Assembly (NCBI RefSeq): GCF_029382225.1
Contig: NZ_JARLTC010000042.1
Location: forward strand, 1-64,000
Direction of reading: 5' to 3'
DNA length: 64,000 bases
Origin: Spongiactinospora sp. TRM90649
GTDB taxonomy: Bacteria > Actinomycetota > Actinomycetes > Streptosporangiales > Streptosporangiaceae
The notes below the pieces were generated by a model. The model was not told the origin of the DNA. It saw only the letters and a program-made list of their open reading frames with translations, and made no database searches. How positions within the stretch are numbered: position 1 is the stretch's first letter; each line of letters opens with the position of its first letter. Positions 9,143 through 17,743 of this stretch are shown piece after piece. A program made the translations under genes and the position numbers.

Positions 9143-9148
9143 TATCGT
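9143..9148 (+). promoter_or_regulatory. -10 element for a leaderless DUF1707 mRNA
   Basis: TATCGT (TANNNT type) is followed by 7 nt and then the ATG at 9156, so transcription would begin at or next to the start codon. No convincing -35 hexamer is seen. Confidence 0.45.
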
Positions 9149-9155
9149 GACCTCC

Positions 9156-9764
9156 ATGGAGAATGCCCCCGAACACCGTGACCGGCGGTCGCAGGTGCGC
9201 GCCACCGACAACAACAGGGAGCAGGCGGCCACGATGCTCGGCGAGGCCATGGCCACCGGGCAGCTCAGCCACGAGGAGTACTCCCAGCGCCTGGACACCC
9301 TCTACGCCGCCAAGACCCTGGGCGAGCTGGACCTGCTCACCGCCGACCTGCAGCTCGACCGGCAGGTGGTCCCCGCGCCCACCGGCGCGCCCGTCTCCTA
9401 CGCCGCCCCGAGCGGTGAGCAGGAGGACCGGATGTTCGCGGTCTTCGGCGGCGCGGTGCGCAAGGGCGCCTGGCGGGTGCGGTCCCGGCTGCGCGGGCTC
9501 GCGATGTTCGGCGGCATCGAACTCGACTTCAGCGAAGCGGTGTTCGAGTCGCGGCAGATCGAGGTGCACATGATCGCCGTCTTCGGCGGGGTGGAGATCA
9601 CGGTGCCCGAGGGGGTCGAGGTCCGCTCCAAGGGCAGCGGCATCTTCGGCGGCTTCGACGTCAGGGGCGGCGACACCCCGGATCCGTCCGCGCCGGTGCT
9701 CGTCGTCAAGGGGTTCGCGGTGTTCGGGGGAGTCGGCGGCAGGCCGCGCAAGCGCAAGCGCTGA
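9156..9764 (+). CDS. DUF1707 protein with LiaF-like C-terminal domain
   Basis: A 202-residue protein. Residues about 13-66 are a DUF1707 domain (VRATDNNREQAATMLGEAMATGQLS, then YSQRLDTLYAAKTLGELDLLTADL). Residues about 93-200 form a repeated beta structure (FAVFGGAVRKG, LAMFGGIELDFSEA, IAVFGGVEITVPEGV), the hallmark of the LiaF-type cell-envelope stress domain. There is no TM helix, so it is probably cytoplasmic or peripheral. ATG at 9156 is chosen because DUF1707 begins just after it and a -10 sequence lies 7 nt upstream. Its 3' end is 2 bp from the convergent small gene. Confidence 0.85.
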   Translation: MENAPEHRDRRSQVRATDNNREQAATMLGEAMATGQLSHEEYSQRLDTLYAAKTLGELDLLTADLQLDRQVVPAPTGAPVSYAAPSGEQEDRMFAVFGGAVRKGAWRVRSRLRGLAMFGGIELDFSEAVFESRQIEVHMIAVFGGVEITVPEGVEVRSKGSGIFGGFDVRGGDTPDPSAPVLVVKGFAVFGGVGGRPRKRKR

Positions 9765-9766
9765 CG

Positions 9767-10003
9767 CTATTTCGCGTCGCCGGGCTCCTCGCCGCTCTCC
9801 CCGGACCCGTCCTCCTCGTCGGGGGCGGTCAGGTCCACGATCTCGACGAGGCTGTCCAGTGAGACGATCCTCGCGACGTCGTCCATGGTGGCGCAGTAGG
9901 CGATGAAGTACCCGTCCTTGCTCAGCCGGAAAGCCTCACGGCCCTTCAAGATCGTCGTTTCGATCTCGACGCCGTTCTCTCCTGCCCAGCGTCTCGTAGC
10001 CAC
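9767..10003 (-). CDS. Small hypothetical protein (78 aa)
   Basis: A small acidic protein. The GTG at 10003 is preferred over the ATG at 10030 because a GAGGA Shine-Dalgarno lies 6 nt upstream. The body, ILKGREAFRLSKDGYFIAYC followed by a helix and SLDSLVEIVDL, resembles small actinomycete proteins of unknown function with a beta-beta-alpha layout. The C-terminus is Asp/Glu/Gly-rich and probably disordered. No catalytic residues or membrane segment are seen. It runs toward the DUF1707 gene. Confidence 0.6.
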   Translation of the reverse strand: MATRRWAGENGVEIETTILKGREAFRLSKDGYFIAYCATMDDVARIVSLDSLVEIVDLTAPDEEDGSGESGEEPGDAK

Positions 10004-10164
10004 TCGCGTTCCTCGCCGTTCCCCACACACCCCGTACGACCAGGGTAAATGATCAATCGGTGTCCTATTTGTGGGGACAATTAAGCTTATCTCCTGAGGT
10101 TCCGGCTGGCCAGAACCGCGTCTCTCATCGGTGTCAGGCCACCGTAAAGGGGCAGTGGCAGTCC

Positions 10165-11016
10165 ATGAACGAATGGATCGTGGTAGCGACCGACGGTTCC
10201 GAGGCTGCCTCCGCCGCGGTGGAGTGGGCGGCCGAGGAGGCGGCCCTGTGGGAGCGCGGCCTGAAAGTGCTGCACGTCAGCGGGCCGGATGGCCTGGAGG
10301 CCCCCTACGCCGAGATCGCGGGCCTGGCCGAGGCGCTGACCGGGGAGACCGAGGAGATCCTGCACAAGGCGGCCGAACTGGCCGGATCGCGCGCTCCCGG
10401 CCTGGAGGTGGTCACCCAGGCCCTCGTGGGCGCGACCGCGCCCCTGCTGATCGAGGAGTCGGCGGGAGCGAGTGAGATCGTGATCGGCAGCCGGGGGCGC
10501 GGCGGCCTCACCGGGCTGCTGCTCGGCTCGGTGAGCCTGAGCGTGACCTCGCACGCCACCTGCCCGGTGGTCGTGGTCCGCGAGCCCCCTGGCCCGCCCA
10601 AGGGCGAGATCGTGGTCGGCTTCGACCTGTCCCCGCACTCGGAGGTCTCGTTCGCCTACGCGGCGCGACAGGCCGAGCGCCGGGGCGCGCGGATCCGGGC
10701 GGTGCACTCCTGGCGGCCTCCGGTCGCGCCCGGCATGATGACCCACTACCCCGACCTGACCCAGGACGTGCATGAGGCGGAGACCCGCGCCGTGGACCGG
10801 GTGCTGACGGCCTGGCGGGAGCGTCACCCCGGCCTGGAGATCGTGGAGAGCGTGGCGGCGGGTCACCCGGTGCTGGCGATCAGCGAGGCCGCGGAGAACG
10901 CCGACCTGGTGGTCGTGGGCGCCCGCGATCGCGGCGAGCTCGCCAGGGCCGTGCTCGGTTCGGTCGGGCACGGCGTGCTGCACAATGTCAGCCGCCCGGT
11001 CGCCGTGGTCCGCTGA
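10165..11016 (+). CDS. Tandem universal stress protein (two UspA domains)
   Basis: A 283-residue cytoplasmic protein with two UspA repeats, about residues 1-140 and 148-283. Both carry the ATP-binding pattern G-2x-G-9x-G(S/T): GSRGRGGLTGLLLGSVSLS in the first and GARDRGELARAVLGSVGHG in the second. Each repeat begins with the expected strand plus DGSE/DLSPHSE loop. ATG at 10165 is chosen over 10060 because the first Usp strand (EWIVVATDGS) follows directly and an AAAGGGG ribosome site precedes it. Such proteins are commonly induced by hypoxia or stationary phase; no DosR-type box is evident upstream here. Confidence 0.9.
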   Translation: MNEWIVVATDGSEAASAAVEWAAEEAALWERGLKVLHVSGPDGLEAPYAEIAGLAEALTGETEEILHKAAELAGSRAPGLEVVTQALVGATAPLLIEESAGASEIVIGSRGRGGLTGLLLGSVSLSVTSHATCPVVVVREPPGPPKGEIVVGFDLSPHSEVSFAYAARQAERRGARIRAVHSWRPPVAPGMMTHYPDLTQDVHEAETRAVDRVLTAWRERHPGLEIVESVAAGHPVLAISEAAENADLVVVGARDRGELARAVLGSVGHGVLHNVSRPVAVVR

Positions 11017-11470
11017 CCGCGTTGACGATGCGGGTGGTGGAGCGGCCGGGGATGGCGGTCAGCTCCCAGCACTCGGCGGCCAGCGCGCCGGCGGCCGCGC
11101 AGCGGCCCTCGGCGTGCGGGTCGCCCGCCGTGTGGGCCAGGGCCCCCGGGTGCATCGGGGCGAACAGCTTGATGTACTCGGCGGGCACGTTGCGTTCGGG
11201 AGGGCCGGTGACGATGAACACGCCGTCCACGAAGCGCAGCGCGGCCAGCACCTCGGCGCGCTCGGCCGCGGTGTGCAGGGGCCGTCCGGGGCCCTTCCAG
11301 TAGGCCACCCGGGGGTCGTCCTCGACGCCGACGACCAGCGGCAGCCCGCGCTCCCTGACCGCGCGGAGAAACCGGACGTGGCCCACGTGCAGAATGTCGA
11401 ACGCCCCCGTGACCACGGCCGCTCCCGGCCGGTCGTAGGGCATCACCCAGACCGCTTCCAGCCCGCTCAC
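10988..11470 (-). CDS. Nucleotidyltransferase (cytidylyltransferase-like) family protein
   Basis: A 160-residue protein with the hallmarks of the HxGH nucleotidyltransferase superfamily: GAFDILHVGHVRFLRAVRER near the start and GRSTTRIVNAV near the end, the counterpart of the ISTT(K/R)I motif. Members transfer CMP or AMP to phosphate esters, for example in sugar or glycerol-3-phosphate activation. GTG at 11470 is taken as the start because AAAGGGG lies upstream and the alternative starts further upstream give a low-complexity Arg/Gly-rich tail. The 3' end overlaps the convergent stress-protein gene by 29 nt. Substrate unknown. Confidence 0.75.
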   Translation of the reverse strand: MSGLEAVWVMPYDRPGAAVVTGAFDILHVGHVRFLRAVRERGLPLVVGVEDDPRVAYWKGPGRPLHTAAERAEVLAALRFVDGVFIVTGPPERNVPAEYIKLFAPMHPGALAHTAGDPHAEGRCAAAGALAAECWELTAIPGRSTTRIVNAVSGPRRPGG

Positions 11471-11725
11471 GAACCGTATCCCCTTTCCGCCGCGGCCCGG
11501 CGCGCGAACCCCGCAGCCCGGCCCCGCCATCTCGCGGACACTCCGCAGACTAGCGCCCGCGCCCGATCGCCTCGTCCGCCGGGGACCGCGCTCGCGACCG
11601 TCACCGGTCATGGATGCTTACCCGCTGGAGATCCGATTCCTACTTTTTCGTGACATCGGGGCTGGTCATCCCGGCGTCCATAGGAGGACGGCTCGTGTAC
11701 GGCGGGGGCGATCGGGAGGGTCACA

Positions 11726-12223
11726 ATGGACGGTGTTCAGCGCGGCAGGGTGGTTTCGGAATCCGCATCGGCGACGACCAAGGCGGGCACGGCCCCGGGA
11801 GACAGCGTATTCCGCCTGGCGGGCACCATGGACCAGGTGTCCAGGGCGCGCAGGCTGGTCTCCAGGGCGCTCGGCAGCGACCACCCGCTGCACGACGACT
11901 GCGTCCTGCTGACCAGTGAGGTGGCCACCAACGCGGTCGTCCACTCGCGCTCGGGGCGCGGCGGATCCTTCACCCTCAGCGTCAGGTACTCGGCGAACCT
12001 GGTGACGATCAGCGTCCAGGACGACGGCTCCCTCGACCCGCCGTGCACCTGCAAGGCCAACGTCTACGCCTCCGGAGGACGCGGCCTGCCCCTGCTGGAC
12101 GCCCTGGCCCGCAGGTGGGGCCTGAGCCGCGAGGCCGGATCGAACCGGGTGTGGTTCGAACTGGCCCTCGACCTGGTCGGGCTCTCCTCCGCTCCGCCCA
12201 ACGGCAAGCTCTTCAACCGCTAG
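11726..12223 (+). CDS. RsbW-like ATP-binding protein (GHKL/HATPase)
   Basis: A 165-residue cytoplasmic protein with a single HATPase_c_2 fold. The N box is TSEVATNAVVHS, the G1 box VQDDGS and the G2 box GGRGLPLLDALARRWG. This family covers anti-sigma-factor kinases and related regulators that act on STAS-domain antagonists. No sigma factor or STAS antagonist is adjacent, so it is an orphan member. The ATG at 11726 has GGGAGGG about 7 nt upstream. Its end overlaps the convergent LuxR gene by 11 nt. Confidence 0.85.
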   Translation: MDGVQRGRVVSESASATTKAGTAPGDSVFRLAGTMDQVSRARRLVSRALGSDHPLHDDCVLLTSEVATNAVVHSRSGRGGSFTLSVRYSANLVTISVQDDGSLDPPCTCKANVYASGGRGLPLLDALARRWGLSREAGSNRVWFELALDLVGLSSAPPNGKLFNR

Positions 12224-13208
12224 GAGGAACCGGCATGTCCAGCCTGCACAGCCCCTCGGCCAGCACCTTGGTGGTCAGGCGCGTGCGGCTGTCACAGCCG
12301 AGCTTGGCGAAGATGTGCTCCAGGTGCGTGGTGACGGTGCGGACGCTCAGCACCAGCGCGGCGGCGATTTGCGGGTTGGAGTCGCCACGCGCGACATGGG
12401 TGAGCACGTCCAGCTCCCGGCCGGTCAGCTCGTACGGCGGCGCGCACGGCCGTTCGGCGATCACCGCGCCCTGGATCGCCCCCTGGAAGCCCACCCCCGC
12501 CCGCAGCAGCCGGACCTCGCGCCACGTGCCCCCTGGATCGAGCCACAGCCCGCGCCGGTTCAGCTCGCGCGAGTCGATGAACTCCCTGGCGAGCGCCGCC
12601 ATCCCGGGCCCGGCGGCGACCGCCTCGGAGGGCGGCACCCCCGCCACCTCGCGCCGGGTGCCGCCCCGGTCGAAGGCGACCGCGTGGAACCCCGGCGGCA
12701 GCCCGATCGGGTCGATGTGGCACCGCCGCAGGTCGGTGACGTGCGCCAGGGTGGGCGACACCGCGTTGATCAGCACGGCCGCCCGCTCGCAGAGCGCCTC
12801 AGGATCGCGCGCGTTGAGGTGTAACAGCCCGGTGTAGCGGCCCTCCTCAAGGAAGAGCGGCGTGGTCAGGCCGGCCCGCCACCCGTAGGGCTCCAGATGC
12901 CGCCGGTAGTAGCGCTCGGTGCCGGGAGAGCCCATCAGCAGCGGCTCGCGGCCGGCCATCGCGGCGCGGTAGGAGTCGAGCCGGACGTACTCCTCGGCCG
13001 CGTCGGAGTCGAGGCGGGCGTAACCGTCGGAGACGAGGCTCTGGTGGCGCCCGCTGGCCGGGTCGAAGGCGACGAACTCGTAGGCGTCCATCGGGACGAC
13101 GCGCCGCAGCGCGGTCATCGCGCCCTGGGCCCCGCCCTGGCCCGCCACCTGGAATCCCACCTCGGTGAAGGCGTGAAGGTGGCGCGGGCTCAGAGTGATC
13201 TGGTCCAT
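12213..13208 (-). CDS. LuxR-type helix-turn-helix transcriptional regulator
   Basis: A 331-residue regulator. The C-terminal LuxR/GerE HTH covers about residues 262-322 (LTGRELDVLTHVARGDSNPQ, then VRTVTTHLEHIFAKLG). The N-terminal region (FVAFDPASGRHQSLVSDGY) looks like a GAF/PAS-like ligand-sensing fold, but I cannot name it. ATG at 13208 is chosen because GGAGGAG lies just upstream and upstream codons look non-coding. It is divergent from the solute-binding lipoprotein gene, with inverted repeats in the shared 202-bp region, so control of the importer is plausible. Confidence 0.8.
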   Translation of the reverse strand: MDQITLSPRHLHAFTEVGFQVAGQGGAQGAMTALRRVVPMDAYEFVAFDPASGRHQSLVSDGYARLDSDAAEEYVRLDSYRAAMAGREPLLMGSPGTERYYRRHLEPYGWRAGLTTPLFLEEGRYTGLLHLNARDPEALCERAAVLINAVSPTLAHVTDLRRCHIDPIGLPPGFHAVAFDRGGTRREVAGVPPSEAVAAGPGMAALAREFIDSRELNRRGLWLDPGGTWREVRLLRAGVGFQGAIQGAVIAERPCAPPYELTGRELDVLTHVARGDSNPQIAAALVLSVRTVTTHLEHIFAKLGCDSRTRLTTKVLAEGLCRLDMPVPPSG

Positions 13209-13234
13209 GGTCTCCTCCCGCCGGGCCACCGGCC

Positions 13235-13254
13235 GGGGACCTGTGCCCGTCCCC
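13235..13254. promoter_or_regulatory. Inverted repeat GGGGAC-N8-GTCCCC in the LuxR/ABC divergent region
   Basis: Exact 6-bp arms at 13235-13240 and 13249-13254, 27 bp upstream of the LuxR start. A candidate operator. The 8-nt spacer differs from the 4-nt spacer of DosR-type boxes, so I do not call it one. Confidence 0.35.
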
Positions 13255-13370
13255 TCCGGAAGGTTCGGTCGGGCCCCGGCGAAGACCCTTCCGCCCAAGC
13301 GTGCCCGAGTGCGGGAACGCCTGGAATACGTAAACCTTCCGATGTCTGAGCTTGAACTGCTATTTACCCT

Positions 13371-13389
13371 CTCCGGCATTACGCCGGAG
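13371..13389. promoter_or_regulatory. Hairpin in the leader of the ABC solute-binding gene
   Basis: CTCCGGC (13371-13377) pairs exactly with GCCGGAG (13383-13389) around ATTAC. It lies 22 nt before the GTG at 13411 and just before the GGAGAGG ribosome site. It could be an operator or an mRNA structure affecting translation. Confidence 0.4.
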
Positions 13390-13410
13390 ACATGGAGAGG
13401 CGGACATAAC

Positions 13411-15039
13411 GTGACGGTCTTGACGAGGACGAGAAGCGCCGCCGTCCTCCTGTCGGCGGTTCTCGCGCTCGGCGCATGCGGAGGCAACGATACGCCCGGT
13501 GAGCGCTCCGCGACGGGCGGAACCGCGGGCGCGGCCAAGGGATTCTCGGTCGCGCTCACCGAACCCGACCACCTGACCCCCGGCAACACGTCGAGCAGCT
13601 ACTCCATCGCGGTGATCCAGGCGCTCTTCGACACCCTCGTGGTCATTGACCCCGACGGCCGTCCCCAGATGCGCGCCGCCGAGTCGGTGACCAGCCAGGA
13701 CCAGAAGGTCTGGACGATCAAGCTCAGGGCCGGGCAGAAGTTCCACAACGGCGAGCCGGTCACCGCCCAGAGCTTCGCCGACGCCTGGAACGCCGCCGCC
13801 TACGGCCCCAACGCCTGGACCAACAACTACTACTTCGGGAACGTCGAGGGCTACGACAAGCTCAACCCGGAGGCCCCCGACGGCTCCGAGGAGCCGCCCA
13901 AGCCGGAGACCGACAAGCTGAGCGGCCTGAAGGTGGTGGACGACACCACCCTTGAGGTCACCCTGACCGCGCCGTTCAGCCAGTTCCCGATCACGCTCGC
14001 CTACACCGGCTTCGCGCCCATGCCCAAGGCCGCCTTCCAGGACCCCAAGGCGTACGACGTGGCGCCGATCGGCAACGGCCCGTTCGCGATGGACGGCCAG
14101 TGGGAGCGCAACAAGCTGATCAAGGCCAAGCGGTTCGACGGCTACGCGGGGCCGCGCCCGGCCAAGTCCGCCGGGATCGACTTCAAGATCTACGCCAGCA
14201 GGGAGACCGCCTACACCGACCTGCGCGCCGGCGCCGTGGACCTGCTGCAGACCATCCCGCCGCCCAGCGCGCCGGAGGCCAGGTCGCTGTTCGGCGAGCG
14301 CTTCCTCAGCACCCCCAGCGGGACCATGGACTACCTCGGCTTCCCCGTCTACGACAAGCGGTTCGCCAGCGCCGACCTGCGCAAGGCGATCTCCATGGCC
14401 ATCGACCGGCAGGGGATCGTGAACGCGGTCTTCAACGGCACCTTCAAGCCGATGTCCTCGCTGGTCGCGCCGCTGGTGCCCGGCTACCGGGAGACCGCCT
14501 GCGGGGAGGCGTGCGTCTACGACCCCGCCAAGGCCAAGCAGCTCTTCGACAAGGCGGGCGGCTTCACCGGCACGCTCAACCTCTACTTCTCCAACGCCGA
14601 CCCCAGCTACGAGCAGTGGATGACCGCCGTGGCCAACCAGCTCAAGCAGAACCTCGGCGTCGCCGACGTCAAGTTCCGCAAGATCCCCGCCACCGACTAC
14701 CTGTCCACGCTGCGGGCGCACAAGCAGGACGGGCCGTACCGCAACAACTGGGTGATGGACTACCCGAGCCCGCAGAACTACCTGGAGTCCATGTGGGGGG
14801 TGGACAACCGGATGGGATGGAAGAGCGACGAGTTCCTCGACCTGATCAAGCAGGCCAACTCGGCCCCCACGATGGAGGCCAGCATCCCGCTCTACCAGAA
14901 GGCCGAGGACCTCGCCCTGGCCGAGCTGCCGATGACCCCGCTGTGGAACTGGCAGGATCAGTCGGGCTACTCGGAGAAGATCACCAATGTGCGGATCGAC
15001 GCCTACAGCCCCAACCTCGACACGATCACGGTCAAGTGA
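13411..15039 (+). CDS. ABC transporter solute-binding lipoprotein, family 5 (oligopeptide/dipeptide type)
   Basis: A 542-residue secreted lipoprotein. The signal peptide (about residues 1-23) ends in a lipobox LALGAC followed by GGNDTP. The mature protein shows SBP_bac_5 features: AVIQALFDTLVVIDPDGRP, TSQDQKVWTIKLRAGQKFHNG and LRKAISMAIDRQGIV. The GTG at 13411 has GGAGAGG about 10 nt upstream and sits directly before the signal peptide. It binds peptides, nickel or similar ligands outside the membrane and delivers them to the two permeases that follow. It is divergent from the LuxR regulator. Confidence 0.92.
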   Translation: MTVLTRTRSAAVLLSAVLALGACGGNDTPGERSATGGTAGAAKGFSVALTEPDHLTPGNTSSSYSIAVIQALFDTLVVIDPDGRPQMRAAESVTSQDQKVWTIKLRAGQKFHNGEPVTAQSFADAWNAAAYGPNAWTNNYYFGNVEGYDKLNPEAPDGSEEPPKPETDKLSGLKVVDDTTLEVTLTAPFSQFPITLAYTGFAPMPKAAFQDPKAYDVAPIGNGPFAMDGQWERNKLIKAKRFDGYAGPRPAKSAGIDFKIYASRETAYTDLRAGAVDLLQTIPPPSAPEARSLFGERFLSTPSGTMDYLGFPVYDKRFASADLRKAISMAIDRQGIVNAVFNGTFKPMSSLVAPLVPGYRETACGEACVYDPAKAKQLFDKAGGFTGTLNLYFSNADPSYEQWMTAVANQLKQNLGVADVKFRKIPATDYLSTLRAHKQDGPYRNNWVMDYPSPQNYLESMWGVDNRMGWKSDEFLDLIKQANSAPTMEASIPLYQKAEDLALAELPMTPLWNWQDQSGYSEKITNVRIDAYSPNLDTITVK

Positions 15040-15073
15040 CCTGGTCCGTCCCCGATCGGTGAGTGCCCCGTAG

Positions 15074-15997
15074 ATGAGATACGCCGCGCAGCGCCTGGCG
15101 CAGGCCGTCCCGGTCTTCTTCGTGACCACCTTCCTGATCTACGCGATGGTGTTCGCGCTGCCGGGCGACCCGATCCTGGCGCTCGCGGGCGACAAGCCGA
15201 TCTCCGACGAGACCCTCCACATCCTGCGTGAGCGCTACCACCTGAACGACCCGCTGATCGTCCAGTACGGCCGGTACATGCTGGGCGTCTTCTCGGGCGA
15301 CCTCGGGGAGTCGTTCACCGGGCAGCAGGTCTCCGACATGCTCACCGGGCGCTGGGAGGTGACGCTCAAGCTCGCCCTCACCGCCTGGATCTTCGAGCTG
15401 GTGGTCGGCGTGCTGCTCGGCGTGGTGGCCGCGCTGCGCAGGGGCGGCCTGGCGGACACCGCCGTGCTGGCGGGCACCACGTTCGTGATCGCGGTGCCGG
15501 TGTTCGTGATCGGCTACGCGGCGCAGATCGTGTTCGGGCTCAACCTGGGGCTGTTCCCGACGGCGGGGACCGAGCACGGCTGGCCGTACAGCTACGTGCT
15601 GCCCGGCATGGTGCTCGGGTCGTTCAGCCTGGCGTACGTCGCCAGGCTGACGCGCACCAGCCTGGCGGAGAACCTCCGCGCCGACTACGTGCGGACGGCG
15701 ACGGCCAAGGGCATGCGAAGACGCCGGGTGGTCGGACGGCACGCGCTGCGCAACTCGCTGATCCCCGTGGTGACCTTCCTCGGGGTGGACTTCGGGAACC
15801 TGATGGCCGGTGCCGTCGTCACCGAGGGGATCTTCAACCTGCCGGGCGTCGGCCAGCAGGTGTTCCAGTCCATCCAGCTCCAGGAGGGCGTGGTCGTCGT
15901 CGGGGTGGTCACCGTGCTGGTGATGATCTTCATCCTGGTCAACCTGGTCGTGGACCTGCTCTACGGCGTGCTCGACCCGAGGATTCGCCGTGCCTGA
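15074..15997 (+). CDS. ABC transporter permease, DppB/OppB type
   Basis: A 307-residue inner-membrane permease with about six helices. The family start is clear (MRYAAQRLAQAVPVFFVTTFLIY), as is the periplasmic loop FSGDLGESFTGQQVSDML. The cytoplasmic EAA-type loop lies in the region with RADYVRTATAKGMRRRRVV, which would contact an ATPase. It follows the lipoprotein gene by 34 nt and overlaps the next permease by 8 nt. No ATPase genes follow in this operon. Confidence 0.92.
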   Translation: MRYAAQRLAQAVPVFFVTTFLIYAMVFALPGDPILALAGDKPISDETLHILRERYHLNDPLIVQYGRYMLGVFSGDLGESFTGQQVSDMLTGRWEVTLKLALTAWIFELVVGVLLGVVAALRRGGLADTAVLAGTTFVIAVPVFVIGYAAQIVFGLNLGLFPTAGTEHGWPYSYVLPGMVLGSFSLAYVARLTRTSLAENLRADYVRTATAKGMRRRRVVGRHALRNSLIPVVTFLGVDFGNLMAGAVVTEGIFNLPGVGQQVFQSIQLQEGVVVVGVVTVLVMIFILVNLVVDLLYGVLDPRIRRA

Positions 15998-16910
15998 CAC
16001 CATCCCCGGCCCCACCACGGTCCCCGAGACCGAGGCGGTCCCCGTCGCGGCCAACACGCGCGGCGGCTCCCTGTGGTCGGACGCCTGGCACGAGCTGCGC
16101 CGCCGGGCGGTCTTCTGGCTGTCGGCGGTCATCCTCCTGCTCGCCGTCGCGATGGCCGTGGTCCCCGGCCCGTTCGCCGCGCTCAGCGGCCCGGAGCGCC
16201 CCTGCGACCTGCGGATGTCCAAGCTGCCCCCGGCGGGCGGCGCGCTGTTCGGCTACGACCTGCAGGGGTGCGACTACTGGTCGCAGATCGTGCACGGCGC
16301 GCGGGCCTCCATCCTGATCGGCCTGGCCGTCACCGTCTTCGCGCTGTTCATCGCCGTCGTCCTGGGCCTGCTCGGCGGCTACTTCGGCGGCTGGGCGGAC
16401 GGCCTGATCTCCCGGATCACCGACGTCTTCTTCGGCATCCCCTTCGTGCTGGGGGCCACGGTCGTCCTGGTGGCCTTCCCCGGCCGGGGGATATGGGCGA
16501 TGACGCTGGTTCTGGTGGTGCTCGGCTGGACCACGATGACGCGGCTGATGCGCGCCCAGGTCATCGCGGTGCGCGACGCCGACTTCGTGACCGCCGCGCG
16601 CATGCTGGGCGCCGGGCACCTGCGGATCATGTTCCGGCACATCCTGCCCAACGCCATCGCCCCGGTGTTCGTGCTGGCCATGCTGAACGTGGGCAACGTC
16701 ATCGCGGGGGAGGCCACGCTGGACTACCTCGGCGTCGGCCTGCAGTACCCCGAGGTGTCCTGGGGCCTGCAGCTCAACACCGCCAGGGCGTTCTTCGCCG
16801 ACCACCCGCACCTGCTGATCTTCCCGTCGCTCTTCCTGACCGCCACGGTGCTGAGTTTCCTCATGCTCGGCGACGTGGCCCGCGACGCCTTCGACCCCCG
16901 GCTGCGCTGA
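15990..16910 (+). CDS. ABC transporter permease, DppC/OppC type
   Basis: A 306-residue permease partner of the DppB-like protein. It starts at GTG 15990 inside the previous gene. The N-terminal OppC region (WHELRRRAVFWLSAVILLL) leads into a periplasmic loop with a Cys pair (RPCDLRM... LQGCDYW). Five more helices and the EAA loop AQVIAVRDADFVTAARMLGA follow. It ends with FDPRLR, the usual DppC finish. Downstream is a convergent GAP-family gene, so the DppD/DppF-type ATPases must come from elsewhere on the chromosome. Confidence 0.92.
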   Translation: MPDTIPGPTTVPETEAVPVAANTRGGSLWSDAWHELRRRAVFWLSAVILLLAVAMAVVPGPFAALSGPERPCDLRMSKLPPAGGALFGYDLQGCDYWSQIVHGARASILIGLAVTVFALFIAVVLGLLGGYFGGWADGLISRITDVFFGIPFVLGATVVLVAFPGRGIWAMTLVLVVLGWTTMTRLMRAQVIAVRDADFVTAARMLGAGHLRIMFRHILPNAIAPVFVLAMLNVGNVIAGEATLDYLGVGLQYPEVSWGLQLNTARAFFADHPHLLIFPSLFLTATVLSFLMLGDVARDAFDPRLR

Positions 16911-16922
16911 GCCCGGCCCGCC

Positions 16923-17627
16923 TCAGCGTGACAGGAACAGGTTCGTCAGGCCGTCGCGGGCCAGCAGGAAGCCGATGATGGCCATCGCCCAGCTCAGCAT
17001 GCTCGCGGCATGGCGGGAGAACCAGGCGCCGAGGCGGCCCAGCAGGCCGTCCAGGCGGTCGCGCAGGGCCAGCCGCGCCAGCAGCAGGAGCAGCGCGGGC
17101 AGGATCATCACCACGTTGTAGGCGGCCAGGACGGGCGCCCACACGGCGGGCGAGAGCGCCGCGTTCAGCAGCAGCCCGATCGCGGCCAGGTAGGGCAGCA
17201 TGGTGGCCACCTCGATGCCCGCCGCCGTCACGCCGAGCAGCGCCACCCCGGCCGTGGACCCGCCGACCCCGGCCACCCGGTCCGACGCCCACGACGACCG
17301 GTCGGGCCCGCCACGCTTCGCCCGGCGCTTGGGGTCGAAGCGGAAGCTCAGCCCGAACAGCAGGACTCCGGCCACGGCCTCGGCCCACCACAGCGCCGGC
17401 CCGCCGACCGCCCCGCCCATCGACTCGATCAGCGGCATCAGCCCGAGCATCAGCGCGGCCCCGACCGCGAAGTAGAACACCGCGACCGTCAGCAGGTAGA
17501 CCAGCACGCGCCGGCCCAGGGCGCGGTCCCGCGAGAGCATCAGGAAGATCGGTACGACCAGGGTGCCGATGCTGGTGCTGTCGATGAGCGCGAGCACGGC
17601 GAGCGAGCCGAGCAGGGCGGCGCTCAC
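16923..17627 (-). CDS. GAP/Sap-family integral membrane protein
   Basis: A 234-residue protein with about six helices, resembling the actinobacterial GAP (Sap, sulfolipid-1-addressing-protein-like) family implicated in export of surface glycolipids. The opening ALLGSLAVLALIDSTSIGTL matches the family N-terminus, and a basic cytoplasmic loop DPKRRAKRGGPDRSSW follows helix 3. GTG at 17627 is chosen because the frame upstream has no other ATG/GTG/TTG near; no Shine-Dalgarno is visible, so the mRNA may be leaderless. It converges on the dppC-like gene with 12 bp between. Confidence 0.7.
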   Translation of the reverse strand: MSAALLGSLAVLALIDSTSIGTLVVPIFLMLSRDRALGRRVLVYLLTVAVFYFAVGAALMLGLMPLIESMGGAVGGPALWWAEAVAGVLLFGLSFRFDPKRRAKRGGPDRSSWASDRVAGVGGSTAGVALLGVTAAGIEVATMLPYLAAIGLLLNAALSPAVWAPVLAAYNVVMILPALLLLLARLALRDRLDGLLGRLGAWFSRHAASMLSWAMAIIGFLLARDGLTNLFLSR

Positions 17628-17743
17628 GTGCGGGAACAGGGGGAGAAGGGATTCGGGCGCATACCTTCGATACTGTCCGGCGGGGCCCGCGCGCTCATCG
17701 TCGCGGCGGAGGATAACCCGGCTACATCCTTCGATGCACCCGC

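Noticed and set aside
10040..10090. DosR-like site upstream of the universal stress protein (TGTCC ... GGACA)
   Set aside because: The arms are in the opposite orientation with a 9-nt gap, unlike GGGAC-N4-GTCCC.
13360..15129. Minus-strand frame opposite the solute-binding lipoprotein gene
   Set aside because: No domain content; the plus strand has a lipobox and family motifs.
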